Shown: positions 21,061-33,360 of the stretch, in pieces
Numbering within the stretch: the stretch's first letter is position 1
How the letters are laid out: each line of letters starts with the position of its first letter
Assembly (NCBI RefSeq): GCF_027744825.2
Contig: NC_071345.1
Span: 15,067,501 to 15,131,500 of the forward strand
DNA from: Synchiropus splendidus
Taxonomy: Eukaryota; Chordata; Actinopteri; Syngnathiformes; Callionymidae
DNA length: 64,000 bases
Direction: 5' to 3'
Notes under the pieces: generated by a model
Seen by the model: only the letters and a program-made list of their open reading frames with translations
The model's database searches: none
Told to the model about the DNA's origin: nothing
Translations under genes and position numbers: made by a program

Positions 21061-22596
21061 CAAAAATAATTGGTTATGAATAGCCATTTCAATGTCTTGC
21101 TGGCTTCTCCTGGATGTCAAGCAGGACAATGTGCAGCTCAACATTGGATGATTTGTCACTTGAATCAACACTATGTTCCTCTATGTTCTCATAAGACTAC
21201 AAAACTAGGGATGTCAGAAACAGAAATAATATGGCTTTGTTTTGAATACATGGTTGGTGGGAAACATGTTATCAAATTATTCCTCATTTCTCCCTCACAT
21301 ATATTTCAAAAAGAACCAGACAAACAAATACACGAATAACCTGCTCAAAGGCTAACAGAAAATTAAGTTCTCAAAATCATACTAAGGGCAATTTTGGGAT
21401 ACTTATTTGAATTTTTAAGAACAAACATTTTATAATCTATAACTCAAGTTATGCTCGCAGGCTTATTCAAGCTTAGTCTATCCTCACAGGACAGTATGCC
21501 GTGCAATTTATGTTGCCCTGTGTATAATTCATCTTAAATGAATGCAAAACATATTAAGTAGAAAGCACATTGGTGTTATAGCAGAAGCAGGCTCAACACA
21601 TGGAGCAGCTCACTCCAAACAAGGCCTAAGATTCAGCCGGTTGAGAAATGTGACCTGCATAAAAAAAAAAAACGCTGCAGAGTTTGCCGAGCATGTGCTG
21701 TGTACTGAAGGCACCCAGTCAACACAGTGAGCGTAAAAAAAACGAATAAGTGTTTGGCAAGCCACAAGTGAGGACGACAGACTGGATGAATGCGACACAT
21801 ACATGTGTGTTTCTAGCTTGGAACTAATCAGGCTGTTAACAAAAGTTCTTTTAAGAAAGAGGCGCTGTATTGTGTCTCACAGCGGCACCGTGACAGTGAA
21901 ATTAATAAAATCAGTAGCATGAACAACCATCAGCATTAGGCATGGCTATCTCAATTTAACAGCAATAAAAAGCACATACTTCATGTCTCTGTAAAGACCT
22001 TGTGTGAACTGTGTTCAGGAGAATAGGACGCAATTATTGCAGCCACAACTGCTGAGCAGCAGGAAGAAGAAATGATGTGGCTGGGAGAGTGACTTAATCG
22101 GGGTCAAGGAAGGGCATCAGGGAGATGTCGGCGAGGTTTAGGAGCAGCGCAAAGGTTCCCAGCTTTGTTTACGTCCAGCTGAGGGACCTTTGGTGTTTGT
22201 CATCCCGCATCATTCTCACCTCCTGCCCCCTTATGTCCTGTCAACTCTCATCTGTCAACTGTGCGAATACATTAAATCTCAACGTTGTGAAGTCCAAAAT
22301 GACCCTGCCACTGGACTTGCTTGAAACATGTATTTCGCTGTGATGTTCAAGGTTTCCACCAGGATTTTTGAAAATGGTAAAAAACTAACAAACAAAAAAA
22401 CAAACAAACAACGGAACAGAATGGAACACAGCCCATCAAGAAGTGATAGAGAAACAGAGGGGGACGTTATGTCATTCACTGAATATGTTTCAGTATCAAC
22501 GCTGGTTTTTAATCATGAGAAGTAAATCTGCCTCTAATCCAAGCTGTCCTCACTCGGGCCGTCTTCTCATAGGTCCTGCTGGAATGCACGACTTGA

Positions 22597-22850
22597 GTTC
22601 CGCGAGCAACGGACTTTGGTCATTATGATGTTTCTTTCTGGATTTTTCCATGAATAACACTGTGAAAACTGTCAAGACAACATCACGCCCACCTCCATGA
22701 CACACTATGTGTTAGCAGTTTGTTTCGATGTTTCCACTTCGTTTTAATGTTTGATCACGTAACATTTCATATTTAAAAATAGTTATAATTTTTCTGATGG
22801 CGTGGCTGCTCTGATTTAAGCCATGGTGGTGCACCACCATGTACCTGATG
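22597..22850 (+). repeat. Dispersed repeat family 1, copy B
   Basis: Collinear with 4311-4557 in the derl1 intron: GTTCCGCGAGCAACGGACTT, TTTCTGGATTTTTCCAT, GATGTTTCCACTTCGTTTTA, GATGGCGTGGCTGCTC, then ATTTAAGCC followed by the palindrome TGGTGGTGCACCACCA. Not coding. Confidence 0.75.
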
Positions 22851-24051
22851 TTAAGGATTTTTCAAAACGTGTTTGGAGACAACAACAGTACAAGTTTGGA
22901 CAAAAACATTCACTTCTAGCAGCCAGATAACTGGTTCAACTAACTACAGCCACCAACATTTCTGGTTAGAAGTATAAAGTAAAAATAATGAATGGAACAA
23001 TGGGCAACAAGTCAGACAAACATTTTGGGGGAAACACATTTTACTCGTTTCAGACATGATGGTCAGACAATCTGCCCCTGTTCTAAACTTCAAAAAAAAA
23101 TGTTTAAAAGCCTCATGCTGCTAAACCTTGAACAGTATAATAGAGCACCATCAAGTACTTCCTCCAAATTCAGAACTAAAGCCAGTGGGTGGATCTTCAG
23201 GAATACCAGACACAAAGAGAAACCATCCAGCCAATATCCTCAAGTGAAGTGGACCCACACTGGAGGAAAAAACACCCCGGTGACATCTCGGGTCGGGTGG
23301 TGTAAAATAGGAGAATAAATTGCCATCACTGACCAGACTTCGACCTGTTGTTCACCTGTCTCCCTTGGGTTTGGCATGTGATGCTGATGATCCCTTCCTG
23401 CTGACCAACACCTACTGGCTGGGCACAAGGCTCCAGCAATGACTGCCAAAAATGTGGCACTGGAATGTAGGAATTGAGTCTCGGTCTCAGTTTACCTACA
23501 GGTTGAAGATAAAATGAAGCTTTTCTTTTTCAAACTTCAACCTATGCAATAAGCTGATTCACACCCATATTTCTCATACAGACTATTAAGCATGAAATAT
23601 TTCATTAATACTGGACAGCTTGTTTTACACCCCACTTTTTAAAACTCACGTCACCGCACGGGCTACGGCTGAACAATAAAGGCAAAATTGTGATATTGAT
23701 ATGATTCCAAAAGCAGGGTTTCTGCCAGGATTTTTTTCAGTTGCAGAGCCACTACCCTGACATTCGGTGTTTCTTATCTGTATGTTGAAGGGCAAGCGCA
23801 AAACTGACGCTTGCTACTGCCATTACTTTACATGCAGGATAAGTGGAGGAAAGCTATTGTTGATGTTTTGTCATTACTATCTTGAAGGTTCATATCTGAA
23901 TATCGATACAATAAAGATACACCTTTCCGCCTGAACATGCAAATCTCTGCACCCCCTGTCGGACACGGTCAAAGACGTCTGTCAGAAAAGGGTCCGAGTC
24001 AGGCAGAGAAGAGCACTAACTTCTCCCATGAATAAATCCAAGATAATATTT

Positions 24052-24865
24052 AGGGATGCTCAGATCAATCGGTCACCGACTGTGTTCGGCTGATTTCAGC
24101 TTGAATGGTGAATGCCGATCACTACCTGTCATTGCCGATCACAACAACTGACCACGTGTGACAGCTGGCGCTCTGATGAAGCCACGCTGGTCGTGACGTG
24201 TCCGCTCTTCCCTACTCGCAGTGAAGATTCTTTCAATGTGTCATTTAAAGTTTGCATCCTGCAGTACACGCATGGGAAACTGCTGTACAGGGAAGCGCGT
24301 TAAAATGAAGTATACTATTTAAAACTTCAGCACTTGACGGAGCACAGAGTTTTCCGGGCTCATGAAAGCGAGACCGTTGGTTCCTCAGCAGCAGGCTGTT
24401 AGCGCAGCTAACGCTTACAAACACCAGCCTGTCCGAGCGTGACATTCGGAACGCAAAGCTAATTGCCCAAGAAATCACCATTAATTTCTTATGCGGAGAC
24501 GGAAACAGTTGGCTGCATCGCCGTTTTGGAGTCGGGTGCAGCGTCTGTCAGCCACCTCAATCTGAAACTTTCATAAATAGTGCTCTCTGTCTCAGAGTCC
24601 CGCTACCAGCGGCCAGAGTGTAAATATTTCAAGAACATAGCAAAGTCTCAAGACACTCACCAAACAGCAACGAACAAAGTTTATTTTCTTCGTATTTTTT
24701 GCCTTCCTGTAGAGGTATGTTAAAACATCTGAATTAAAATAATTTAATGGTTCATATTTTCACATCATGTACATAGAAGGTCTCATCATTTTGATAACAA
24801 ATTAATCATCAATCCATGTGATCGGTATCAGTGATCGGCAGCAAAAACCCTGATCGGAGCATCCT
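24052..24865 (+). mobile_element. Non-autonomous hAT-type DNA transposon (814 bp)
   Basis: The left end AGGGATGCTCAGATCA and the reverse complement of the right end, AGGATGCTCCGATCAG, form terminal inverted repeats. Subterminal CGATCA/GATCGG motifs recur at both ends. Flanking 8-mers are TAATATTT (24044-24051) and TAATATTA (24866-24873), seven of eight matching, which fits an 8-bp hAT target-site duplication. No transposase frame of useful length survives inside. Confidence 0.8.
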
Positions 24866-24939
24866 TAATATTATTATTACAATGTCGTTTGATTGACAGC
24901 ACCAGCAGCGTGGCTAGCAGCCAGTGTCTAACCTGTGGG

Positions 24940-25560
24940 CCTCCTATCCTGTAAATTCCATGGGCCAACGTTTCCATTGGCTTATTTAAAATTGCACAGA
25001 ACCTTGCTGGACCTTTTGAGTTGGGCAAGTGAAGTTTGACAAATGAGCTTGGAGGACAAAGGCAATATGCAAATAATCCCATCAGTAAGGCAAGTCCTCT
25101 GAGAAATAAGGACTAATAAGACTGGTCTGACGCCGACAAAATTCATCAGGCAACAGCAACGGCAAACTTTTGGGGGTTATCATTAGATTAGGGACTTCAA
25201 AGCTCAAGGTAGTCAGCAATCAGTTAATGAGTCCTGCGTCTTATCGTCTTTGAACGTGACTCTGAACCAGGAATTGCTCTGACAGCCTTTCCCCATTAGT
25301 CAATTAGAAGACTGCCATCCGTACATGCTTCCTCGAGACCAGCCTGCCGGTGTTCTCCGATACCGTATGGAAGGGAAACTTTGCCCTGGTATTATGAGGA
25401 GACAGGCCAGTGGAGAGCGAGGGGAGCTTATCTGCCTGGAATAGTTGATTGGTATTCCAGAGGCCTTGTGCTGAGGCTTCATACTCATATACACATGAGT
25501 AAAAATCCAATGAGTCGACGCAGCAACGGTGCAATTCTATCGGCGGATAATGAGGCTCCT
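24940..25560. promoter_or_regulatory. Possible conserved enhancer-like element in zhx2 intron
   Basis: Unique-looking, non-repetitive stretch with dense developmental-factor sites. An octamer ATGCAAAT (25067-25074) overlaps an OTX/PITX-type TAATCCC (25074-25080). Near 25185-25195 is a TTAGATTAGG-type site, and GTTAATGAG and GTCAATTAG follow. It begins just right of the hAT element. Conservation cannot be tested here. Confidence 0.3.
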
Positions 25561-28404
25561 TTAAAAAACAGGTCGCCTCAGTCTACGACTATTTATACAT
25601 AAAATTACCGTTTCTAAAGTGCGTTATCAACACAACCCGAGCCACCATTAACTCTCTGTTTTCAAGACGGCGCTTTGACAATTTAAAGGTCACATCAATG
25701 ACGAGTGTTGCATCCAATCAAATCAAAGCTGTCATTCTCCTGTCGTCTTATTGTCCCAAGATATCTCAACTCTTCAAACAACCCACGGTGGCGTCATTAA
25801 AATGCAGACTCATTATCATGGTGTCGCTATAGCAACAGTGGAGCTGTAGCGAAGTAGGCGCTACATCTGTGTCACTGATAGAGACTGTACGTGTACAGTA
25901 AACACACCACTGTATTTGACTCCATGAAAGTGTGATCGGTGGTGAAGAGGTACAAAATACAAATCTGGCAGAAAAGCTGACAGGCTGACATGAAAGCTTG
26001 AAAAATCCCCTTCCTGCAGGATTCAAAGTGATGCATCACTTGGTGGGATTTCTCAGCTACACTCGCTGTTGGCAGAGAAGGTCACGGAACAGTCACATGA
26101 AGAAAAAGCTCTACTTCTCGGAATAATCGTGAGCACCAGAGAGGGGAGGTGCAGCGTTATCCGATTCGCGGAGACTGTGCGAGGACTGCAGTTAAGTGCG
26201 TGGTGGCATGGTGCTGCAAAATTGGCAAAACTGTTTCTCGCGGCCCTTTCAAAAACCCAGCAGTATCCGGAGAGATGAAACTGAAGATGCATCTGTCAGC
26301 TGCATCTGAAGTGCTACTTTATATAACCGGCTGAACTTCTGCTGCCTCACTGCTGACGCAGCCGCAACGGTTTTTGGATGTACAGAGCGGGATGACAGCG
26401 AAAAACTTAAGTTGTTGCCCGATTCCACTTGGCACCTTTATCCCACACAAACAGAGATGAACAAGGATTTCAAAATTCCATAAACCTAACATCTAAAATA
26501 GCAGCTTGGAGACTGACTATACAAGTCAGTGGCACCTCTGATCTGAGAAGGCTGAAGTTTGTACCGTATCAACGCAGACTGCAATATTGTATAGATGTCT
26601 TTACACTTATCTCCGCCGATTGTCTGGAACAAAGCGAAGATTCTGTTTAAGAGAGACAATCACAGAGGATCCACTGGCACTGGCAGCATCCTCCGCTCTA
26701 CTCTGCCGTGTTCCGTGGATGAGGGAGGGGCTCAGAAACCTTGGCTGGCTACAGAGCAGCATTGAGCAGTACCACAGAACCATTCAGCACACAGTCTAGC
26801 CTTGTAATAACAATCTTACACGTAGAAGGATTGAAAAGCGCCTGGATTTTTCCCACTCTTAGTTGCCCAATTTTAACTGTCTCAGCTGAGAAACTGCAGG
26901 AAGTCCACTGACTGCAGGTTACTTTATTAACCACCCCTTTAAATGAAATACTGAAACAGACAATATTAGCTAATTGTTGGGTTTACACTGTGAATTGAAG
27001 CCTCCCACCTGTTTGCGAGTGTATCTAACCCTGTCTACACAGTCTGTGTGCTGAGGGATCGCCGCGCTGGAGCCGTAACTCCCTACTGTCTGGATGCTCA
27101 TTAAACTTGTATGAATAGTCAGCCTGGCAGCCTCTTGCCTGCCCGTCTGTCTGCACTTGGCTATTGTCTGGATGTCTGTCTGACTGGTGCATTGTACTGG
27201 TGGAGCCTTGCCTTTAAAGGAGTTGTCTTTAAGGACAATAGCGAATAACGTTATCGGTCTTGGCGGGGGTCTGTTCAACTTAACACACACGCATCACTGA
27301 GGTGATCAGATAAAGAAATATGGAGAAAAGAAAATCACTGCAGACCAATATCGCCTTGGCTAAAAGATGGAGACAGGCAAGTGATTAACTGATATAATCT
27401 GCAGCGAGGATTCAGGAAGTCGAAAAGAGTCACGGCCAAAGATTAATTTCCAATTATCTGTGTGTGTACGATGGTCAAAACCGAAAGACACCAGTAGGTT
27501 GACACCATGCCACGCCAGGTATCTGCAGCTGTAATAGTTCTACTTCCTAAAACACCATGAAAATGAAGATGACTTTTGTGCAAACCATCATTGAATCCAT
27601 AAAACCCTGGGTTATGAACAAAATGGTTAGCTGTCGAGATGATGACAGGTGTTTCTTTTTGAAAAAGCAAAGTCATTCCAAAGACAAGTCAACAACATAC
27701 CAACAAGCCAAATAGTTGATCTATCACTGGAAGTCATATCCACTTAGTCAGAGGTGTCATACTCAACGATGATGGGGTCAAAGTTAACTACACAGTCGAG
27801 ATAAAGAGGAAACCAGATAAACAGTTACTGGTAGGCTAGGTAGACTTTCTGCCTCACTGAAATAACAGACACTGAAAATGACCGACTGTTGTAGTGTAAT
27901 TTAGAGATTTAGTTATGTGACAATGTAATAAAAAAAGCTTGAGAATGAATAACATCAAATGACGTAACGTAGGGGGAGAAATCCCAGGTGTTTTTGTCTA
28001 CAACTGAAGTGTGCCAGGGTTCCCTCACCCTCTGCACTCAACACACCACTGCCATCAGCACCCAACAACCCACGGAGACACCGCTACGCTGGGAAAAATC
28101 TTGGGGAGAAACCCGACTTGTGAGCTGAAAGAAATTGTCAGGTAATGTTGCTAAATACAGATGATTGCATTGATGTTCTGGAGTTGGATCCAAGATGGTT
28201 TTGAAGGAATCATCATTCACTTGGATGGGTTTGAACAGCTGCTCCGTTAGATCGAGCAACAGCCGCAGAACTTCACTTCATAAAATCATTCAATTTTCAA
28301 TGTTCATTCAACGTAAAATCAGGTCTAAAGCTAACACCACATGGCCACAAAGGCCGCGGTGGAAGAGGCGCACCAGACTGACACTCAACTGATTATGGTC
28401 TGCA

Positions 28405-28490
28405 GACACCTGATTGGTTAAAGTGTGTGTTCCTGATCGGTTGGAACAAAAAAAACTGCACCGAAACGGCCCTTATGGGAGTCACTTACA
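28405..28490 (-). repeat. MITE fragment (family with 52960-53160)
   Basis: Shares CTGATTGGTT, CGGTTGGAACAAAAA, CTGCACC and CGGCCCTTATGG with the ends of the inverted-repeat element at 52960-53160. It is a single end of the element. Confidence 0.55.
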
Positions 28491-31400
28491 CCTAATGTCC
28501 TGGACCGCGCTTTTAGCTGGTCAACCCCGGACGTCCTGGTGAATGGACCTTCTTTTTATTGTGAGTCAGCACTATTCTTGAATCACGAAAGGTGCTAAAT
28601 GGACATTATTTCATGCAGTATTTTACAAATGCTTGTGAAATTAGCTCCGAGACAGAGGCTCTGCTAATTCTGTTTTTTTTCCCAGCCAATGCACATGTCA
28701 ACACTTAATCTCCATTAGCACATGGTAAACAAAAGAAAAAGAATAAACCTTAGTAAATGCATTCTGAGAACAACAATCTAAGGACCAACAATGAGGCAAC
28801 TTGATTAAAATTTTGAGCTAACAAAGCTTCATCACAAGTAAATATTTCAAAAAGAAACATATTTGTGTAGAACAAAATAAGATATTGAAGCCAACAATTC
28901 AGAATTTGTGATGTATTGTGTTGCATTTATTAGCGTAAAACACAACTCAAATACACAACATTGTAGAAAACAACAGCAGAATTCACATTCATATGTGAAT
29001 AAGATACATTAATATGTTGATAAGAACAACAATAAGAAAATTGAAAGGACCAACAACCTGTTCATTCTCACTGAGGAGCGTAAATAGACAACTTTGTTCA
29101 TGTGTTGCCATGGTAACAGCACCACTGGGGGTCATAAGTTTATTCGAGAGGCACTGTTTCTATTTACTCCGAGCCAGAAGAGGCTGTTAGAAGCTGGTTT
29201 GAGATTAGAGGGAATCCTTAACTGGTGCACTAATAATAATAAAACACAAATGATGAGAAATAAAGAAAAAAAAAGTGTGAGTGATCATCATCTGTTTGTG
29301 GGCAACCAAGCAAAACAACTGGCAGGGAATGAGCCGTTGCTGAGGGATGCTGGAAAACTGTTAGAGAGAAAAGCCCGGAGTTTCATGCGTGCGGTCGTCA
29401 CACAACAAAAAAGAATGTGCTCCTGCACTTGAGGCCATGTATTATGTGCAAAGCAGCCTGTTAGATGGTACACAACAAGAGGCAAAACAGGCCAACAACA
29501 AAATCACCACATCCGTCTTAAGAGTTACCATTTACATGACACAAAATCTAGATGCTTTATCCCACCACACACAGCCGGAGAGTGCTCCTCAACGTATTGT
29601 ACTGGGCGTGTTTCCCTTCCTGACTGGGAAAGTCAACCGCTGCAGAGAGCACAATGTGTGTGTGTGTGTGTGTGTGTATAGGATTCGTGCAAGGGAAGAG
29701 AAGCACCAGCACCATTTATACACCGTGTCCCAGCAGGGAAGAGCGAGGCAGAATTTCGGACCGTTGCAGAATTAATTTAAATCTCATCACGTGGCTCCTC
29801 TGGAGCAAAGTGCTGCACCGTGCTCAAGTGCTGGGCTTGTTCTGCATAGCAACAAAGCAGCAGTTTGGCTTCGCTTGTTCAAACTGTGGATGGATGATGC
29901 AAGACAACCACAATCATCAGATACATCCTCGATTTAAATATGTAAATCTGATTTTTGTGTACAAGCACTTCCGTCCGGGAACTACGATTGGACAGTCGGA
30001 TATTTAAATACTGGTTGGTTGATATTGTGTATATACTCCAAAGCACCGAGTTAGTTGCCAGAGCAATTACATAAATTGAATTTAATGGGTAACTGGTTAA
30101 TGAGAGCATTTTTTATGTTATATTTCAGTATTTGCATCCTTTCATGCATCTTGTATCAAGTCAACACTGCATTTAAGTCAAGAACAGGACTAAATATTTT
30201 GTTCAGACAGTTTGATACAACATCTTTCATCGTTATATCACTATCACGCCATGATACCTGCTTTCAGTTGTTGGTTCGGGCTCCATGAAGCCAGGTCTGA
30301 CATTTAATTCAACACAAGGAGCAGCATTTGGCATCACAGCTATGCAGAACATGTTGGACCAGATTAATGTGATATCATCCGCCGTGCTGATACATTTCTT
30401 CCTCTAGTGAAAAGCTTTACGCTGGTTATTGTAGCAAAATGTATTACTCGTAGGATTGAACAAAACAAGGTTTCAACTCAACAATTGTTCACCATTATAG
30501 GCTCTTTATTTTGTAACACTTGTTTCTAAGGTTTTTAGTGATAATAATCAAATGCGGTTGATGAATTTTAAATATGAAAAAGAATCAGAGAATTTAATAG
30601 AATGCTTAAAGGCCTCTGTGAATTTCATGAATAGATGACTGAAATATGTCAAATACTGTATAAAATATGAGAGTCATCAGAATAAATATGCTATTACAGA
30701 GTGCAATTTCAAAGTCTAACTCAGTAGAAATGATCACATAACACAGGGACAAATACAGGTGCGAATCACGCTTCACTATTTTAGCCTGTGAAATCGCGAG
30801 CATGAATGTGGCTAATAATGTGTAGTAAAGACAATCGCAGGCGAGTTTGGGGCTCTTGCGCGCCAGGGTTTATATTTACTTCCTCCCAGCCACTGCTCAT
30901 TGAAACGGCAGCTCACCAACACGTTTGCATCCGCCCATACTGTCTTCAGACAGGTACTAGGTCATGGCAATGGTGGACAGGTCTCACTCAGATGCCGCAG
31001 CCCTGTTTTATCATGTTCAATGTGACACCTCAGCGAACTGAACAGTCAAACAGTTTGGTGGGAGTAAGTTTGAAATGTATTTGTGCTGTCACCAACTTTT
31101 GTATTCCTGTGAAAAAAAAAAAAGCAAAAGCAAAAATAAGGTGTACATGCAATTTTGTATTCTACCCTTCTTTCAGGAGTACACACGTTTTCTCCAATTT
31201 TTTACTCAGGAAAAGTAAAAAAAAAAAAATATTTGGACGCCATTTAATGTGACTGCTATAATTCTCACCTCACAATGATTATCATGTTAAAAAAGGGAGC
31301 TATTATTATCCGAGGATGACTTGTCCCTCAGTGACTTTGACATCATGGCCCTGTTCTCTCAGAAATCCCTCAGTCTACTGGAACAACCAACACTGCTTTG

Positions 31401-31901
31401 ACCTTATTCAGTCTCAGAACACTGTAGGAGGCACAGTGGCCTATATACGGTACGAGTATTCAACCACGAATCCAGCCTCATGTAAATCGCGTCCCTGTTG
31501 CATCGGCAGCGCTGTTGCAAAACCTGCTTTTAACCTCAACACGCGCTTACAGGGGGCAAGTTATAAAAATATCCAAGTGTCACCCACTCTTGGGCTGATG
31601 GCTCCATTACTATGGTTACAACCGCAAGTGTACAATTGAGTGAGCTCGTATCCAGCAGTACAAACCCAGCAGTGCTCAATCAGTGTCACAGTGGCAAGAG
31701 AGACACATTCGGGCCCGAAGAACCTTGTGTTCCACGGAATACTTGAGATTTCACGTCTTGCTTTCTGTAGAGAGTCCGTCCAACGATAAATACCTTTCCA
31801 AAATCTGCAGCGAAATACAGAATCTGTGCTGCCAGATGAACATCAGGCTGAGATATTTTCTACACACCGGGTCACGGAACAACCCTGTCAACATGCAGGC
31901 T

Positions 31902-32082
<181 letters not shown>

Positions 32083-33084
32083 CGACGAAGGCCAACGCGT
32101 CCCTCTGTGTTCATTTGATCCACAGGCTGTGAGTGGGAATGAAAAGCAGATGGTCTGTGGAGCAGAGGTGCCGGGCCACATGGACAACTGCACATTTAGA
32201 CTTGTACTGAACAAGGGCTATTTTCCAAGTTTGCGGGGATTCTCATCTCTGCACTCGAATCTCAGGGCAAGTAGTCATCATGTGAGTTGGTTTAGGCAAC
32301 GGGTCACGCTGCACCTGACCCCGGCTTAGAAAAACAGATCAACAGAGCCTATAGATGACCAATCCAAAAATAATAGTGGCATAAAGAGAACGAGAGAACA
32401 CTGGCAATCAGAAGTGCTTCCTAAGATTCAATGACTACCACGCGCCTTGTGACCGCAAGAATGTACATGTAAAGAATGCAGCTGATGCATATCAATGACA
32501 GCTCATGGTAGATCTGAGAAAACCATTACATAAGAAGACTGAGGACAAACAACTCAAATAAAACCTTTCAATGCTACTATGAAAAATGTGCCGATTACAT
32601 GACAGAAATAGGGTTTTACAGTTAATTTTACGAGGTTAGCACCAGAAAATTAGAGACTCGTGCACACATGGGGGCATTTAAAGCACTTTTTAGCGCAACT
32701 CAAAGTCAATATGTTGTGTTTTTACAACAAAATACAGAAATGATGAATTGACTTTTTATGCTTGTGCTGACATTCTACTCCCATTAAAGGAATTTTAAAG
32801 CTCAAATTAAGATTGATTCTTTTCTAATATAAATAAACTGCAACTCTTGAATTACTTTGAATTATTAAATCCCATTTTCCAACTTACTGAGTTATCAATG
32901 CAATATCTGATACCCCAAGGTACACTAGAATGTCGGCGAATATGACTTGCTTTCGTAATATTATTATATTGTTATTATATAAGAGACGTTATGGGAAATT
33001 TACATTTCAGTAGAAATTGTTTTTATAAATAAAATGTGATTTGTTTGCGTGGGAAAGAATGATTCACTGCGGAATAGGCAGGTG

Positions 33085-33360
33085 GGTTTGAATCCCAGTT
33101 CAGTAACCAATGTGGGCACAAAGAACAGATCAGTTATGATCTTTTGATATTATTTCATTCACTTTCTGCCACACATCACTGGAGGAGTGGGAGACTTGCC
33201 CTGTGTCAGGTTAAGAGTCCATCACAGGGCACATAACAACTCACACTGAAGAGTTTTTGGACAGTGGAAGGAAGTACGCTTGTAAAAGAATGGGGTAAAC
33301 ACGCACAACACGAACTCACATTCCCCCTGAACCCAGCTGGAGCTAATCCATAGGACACAA
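33085..33360 (-). repeat. Fish SINE-like dispersed repeat, diverged copy
   Basis: Contains TTCATTCACTTTCTGCC, GTCCATCACAGGGCACA, TTTTTGGACAGTGGAAGGAA and ACTCACATTCCCCCTG, collinear with the reverse complement of the common fish repeat. GGTTTGAATCCCAGTTC at about 33087 resembles a tRNA B-box sequence but lies outside the usual order. Confidence 0.55.

Noticed and set aside
30806..31252. 148-codon plus-strand open frame
   Set aside because: No recognisable family, ends in lysine runs from A tracts, and no splice or promoter context. Likely chance.
33087..33110. tRNA-like B-box (GGTTTGAATCCCAGTTC)
   Set aside because: No matching A-box or cloverleaf upstream. Better explained as part of the SINE-like repeat region.
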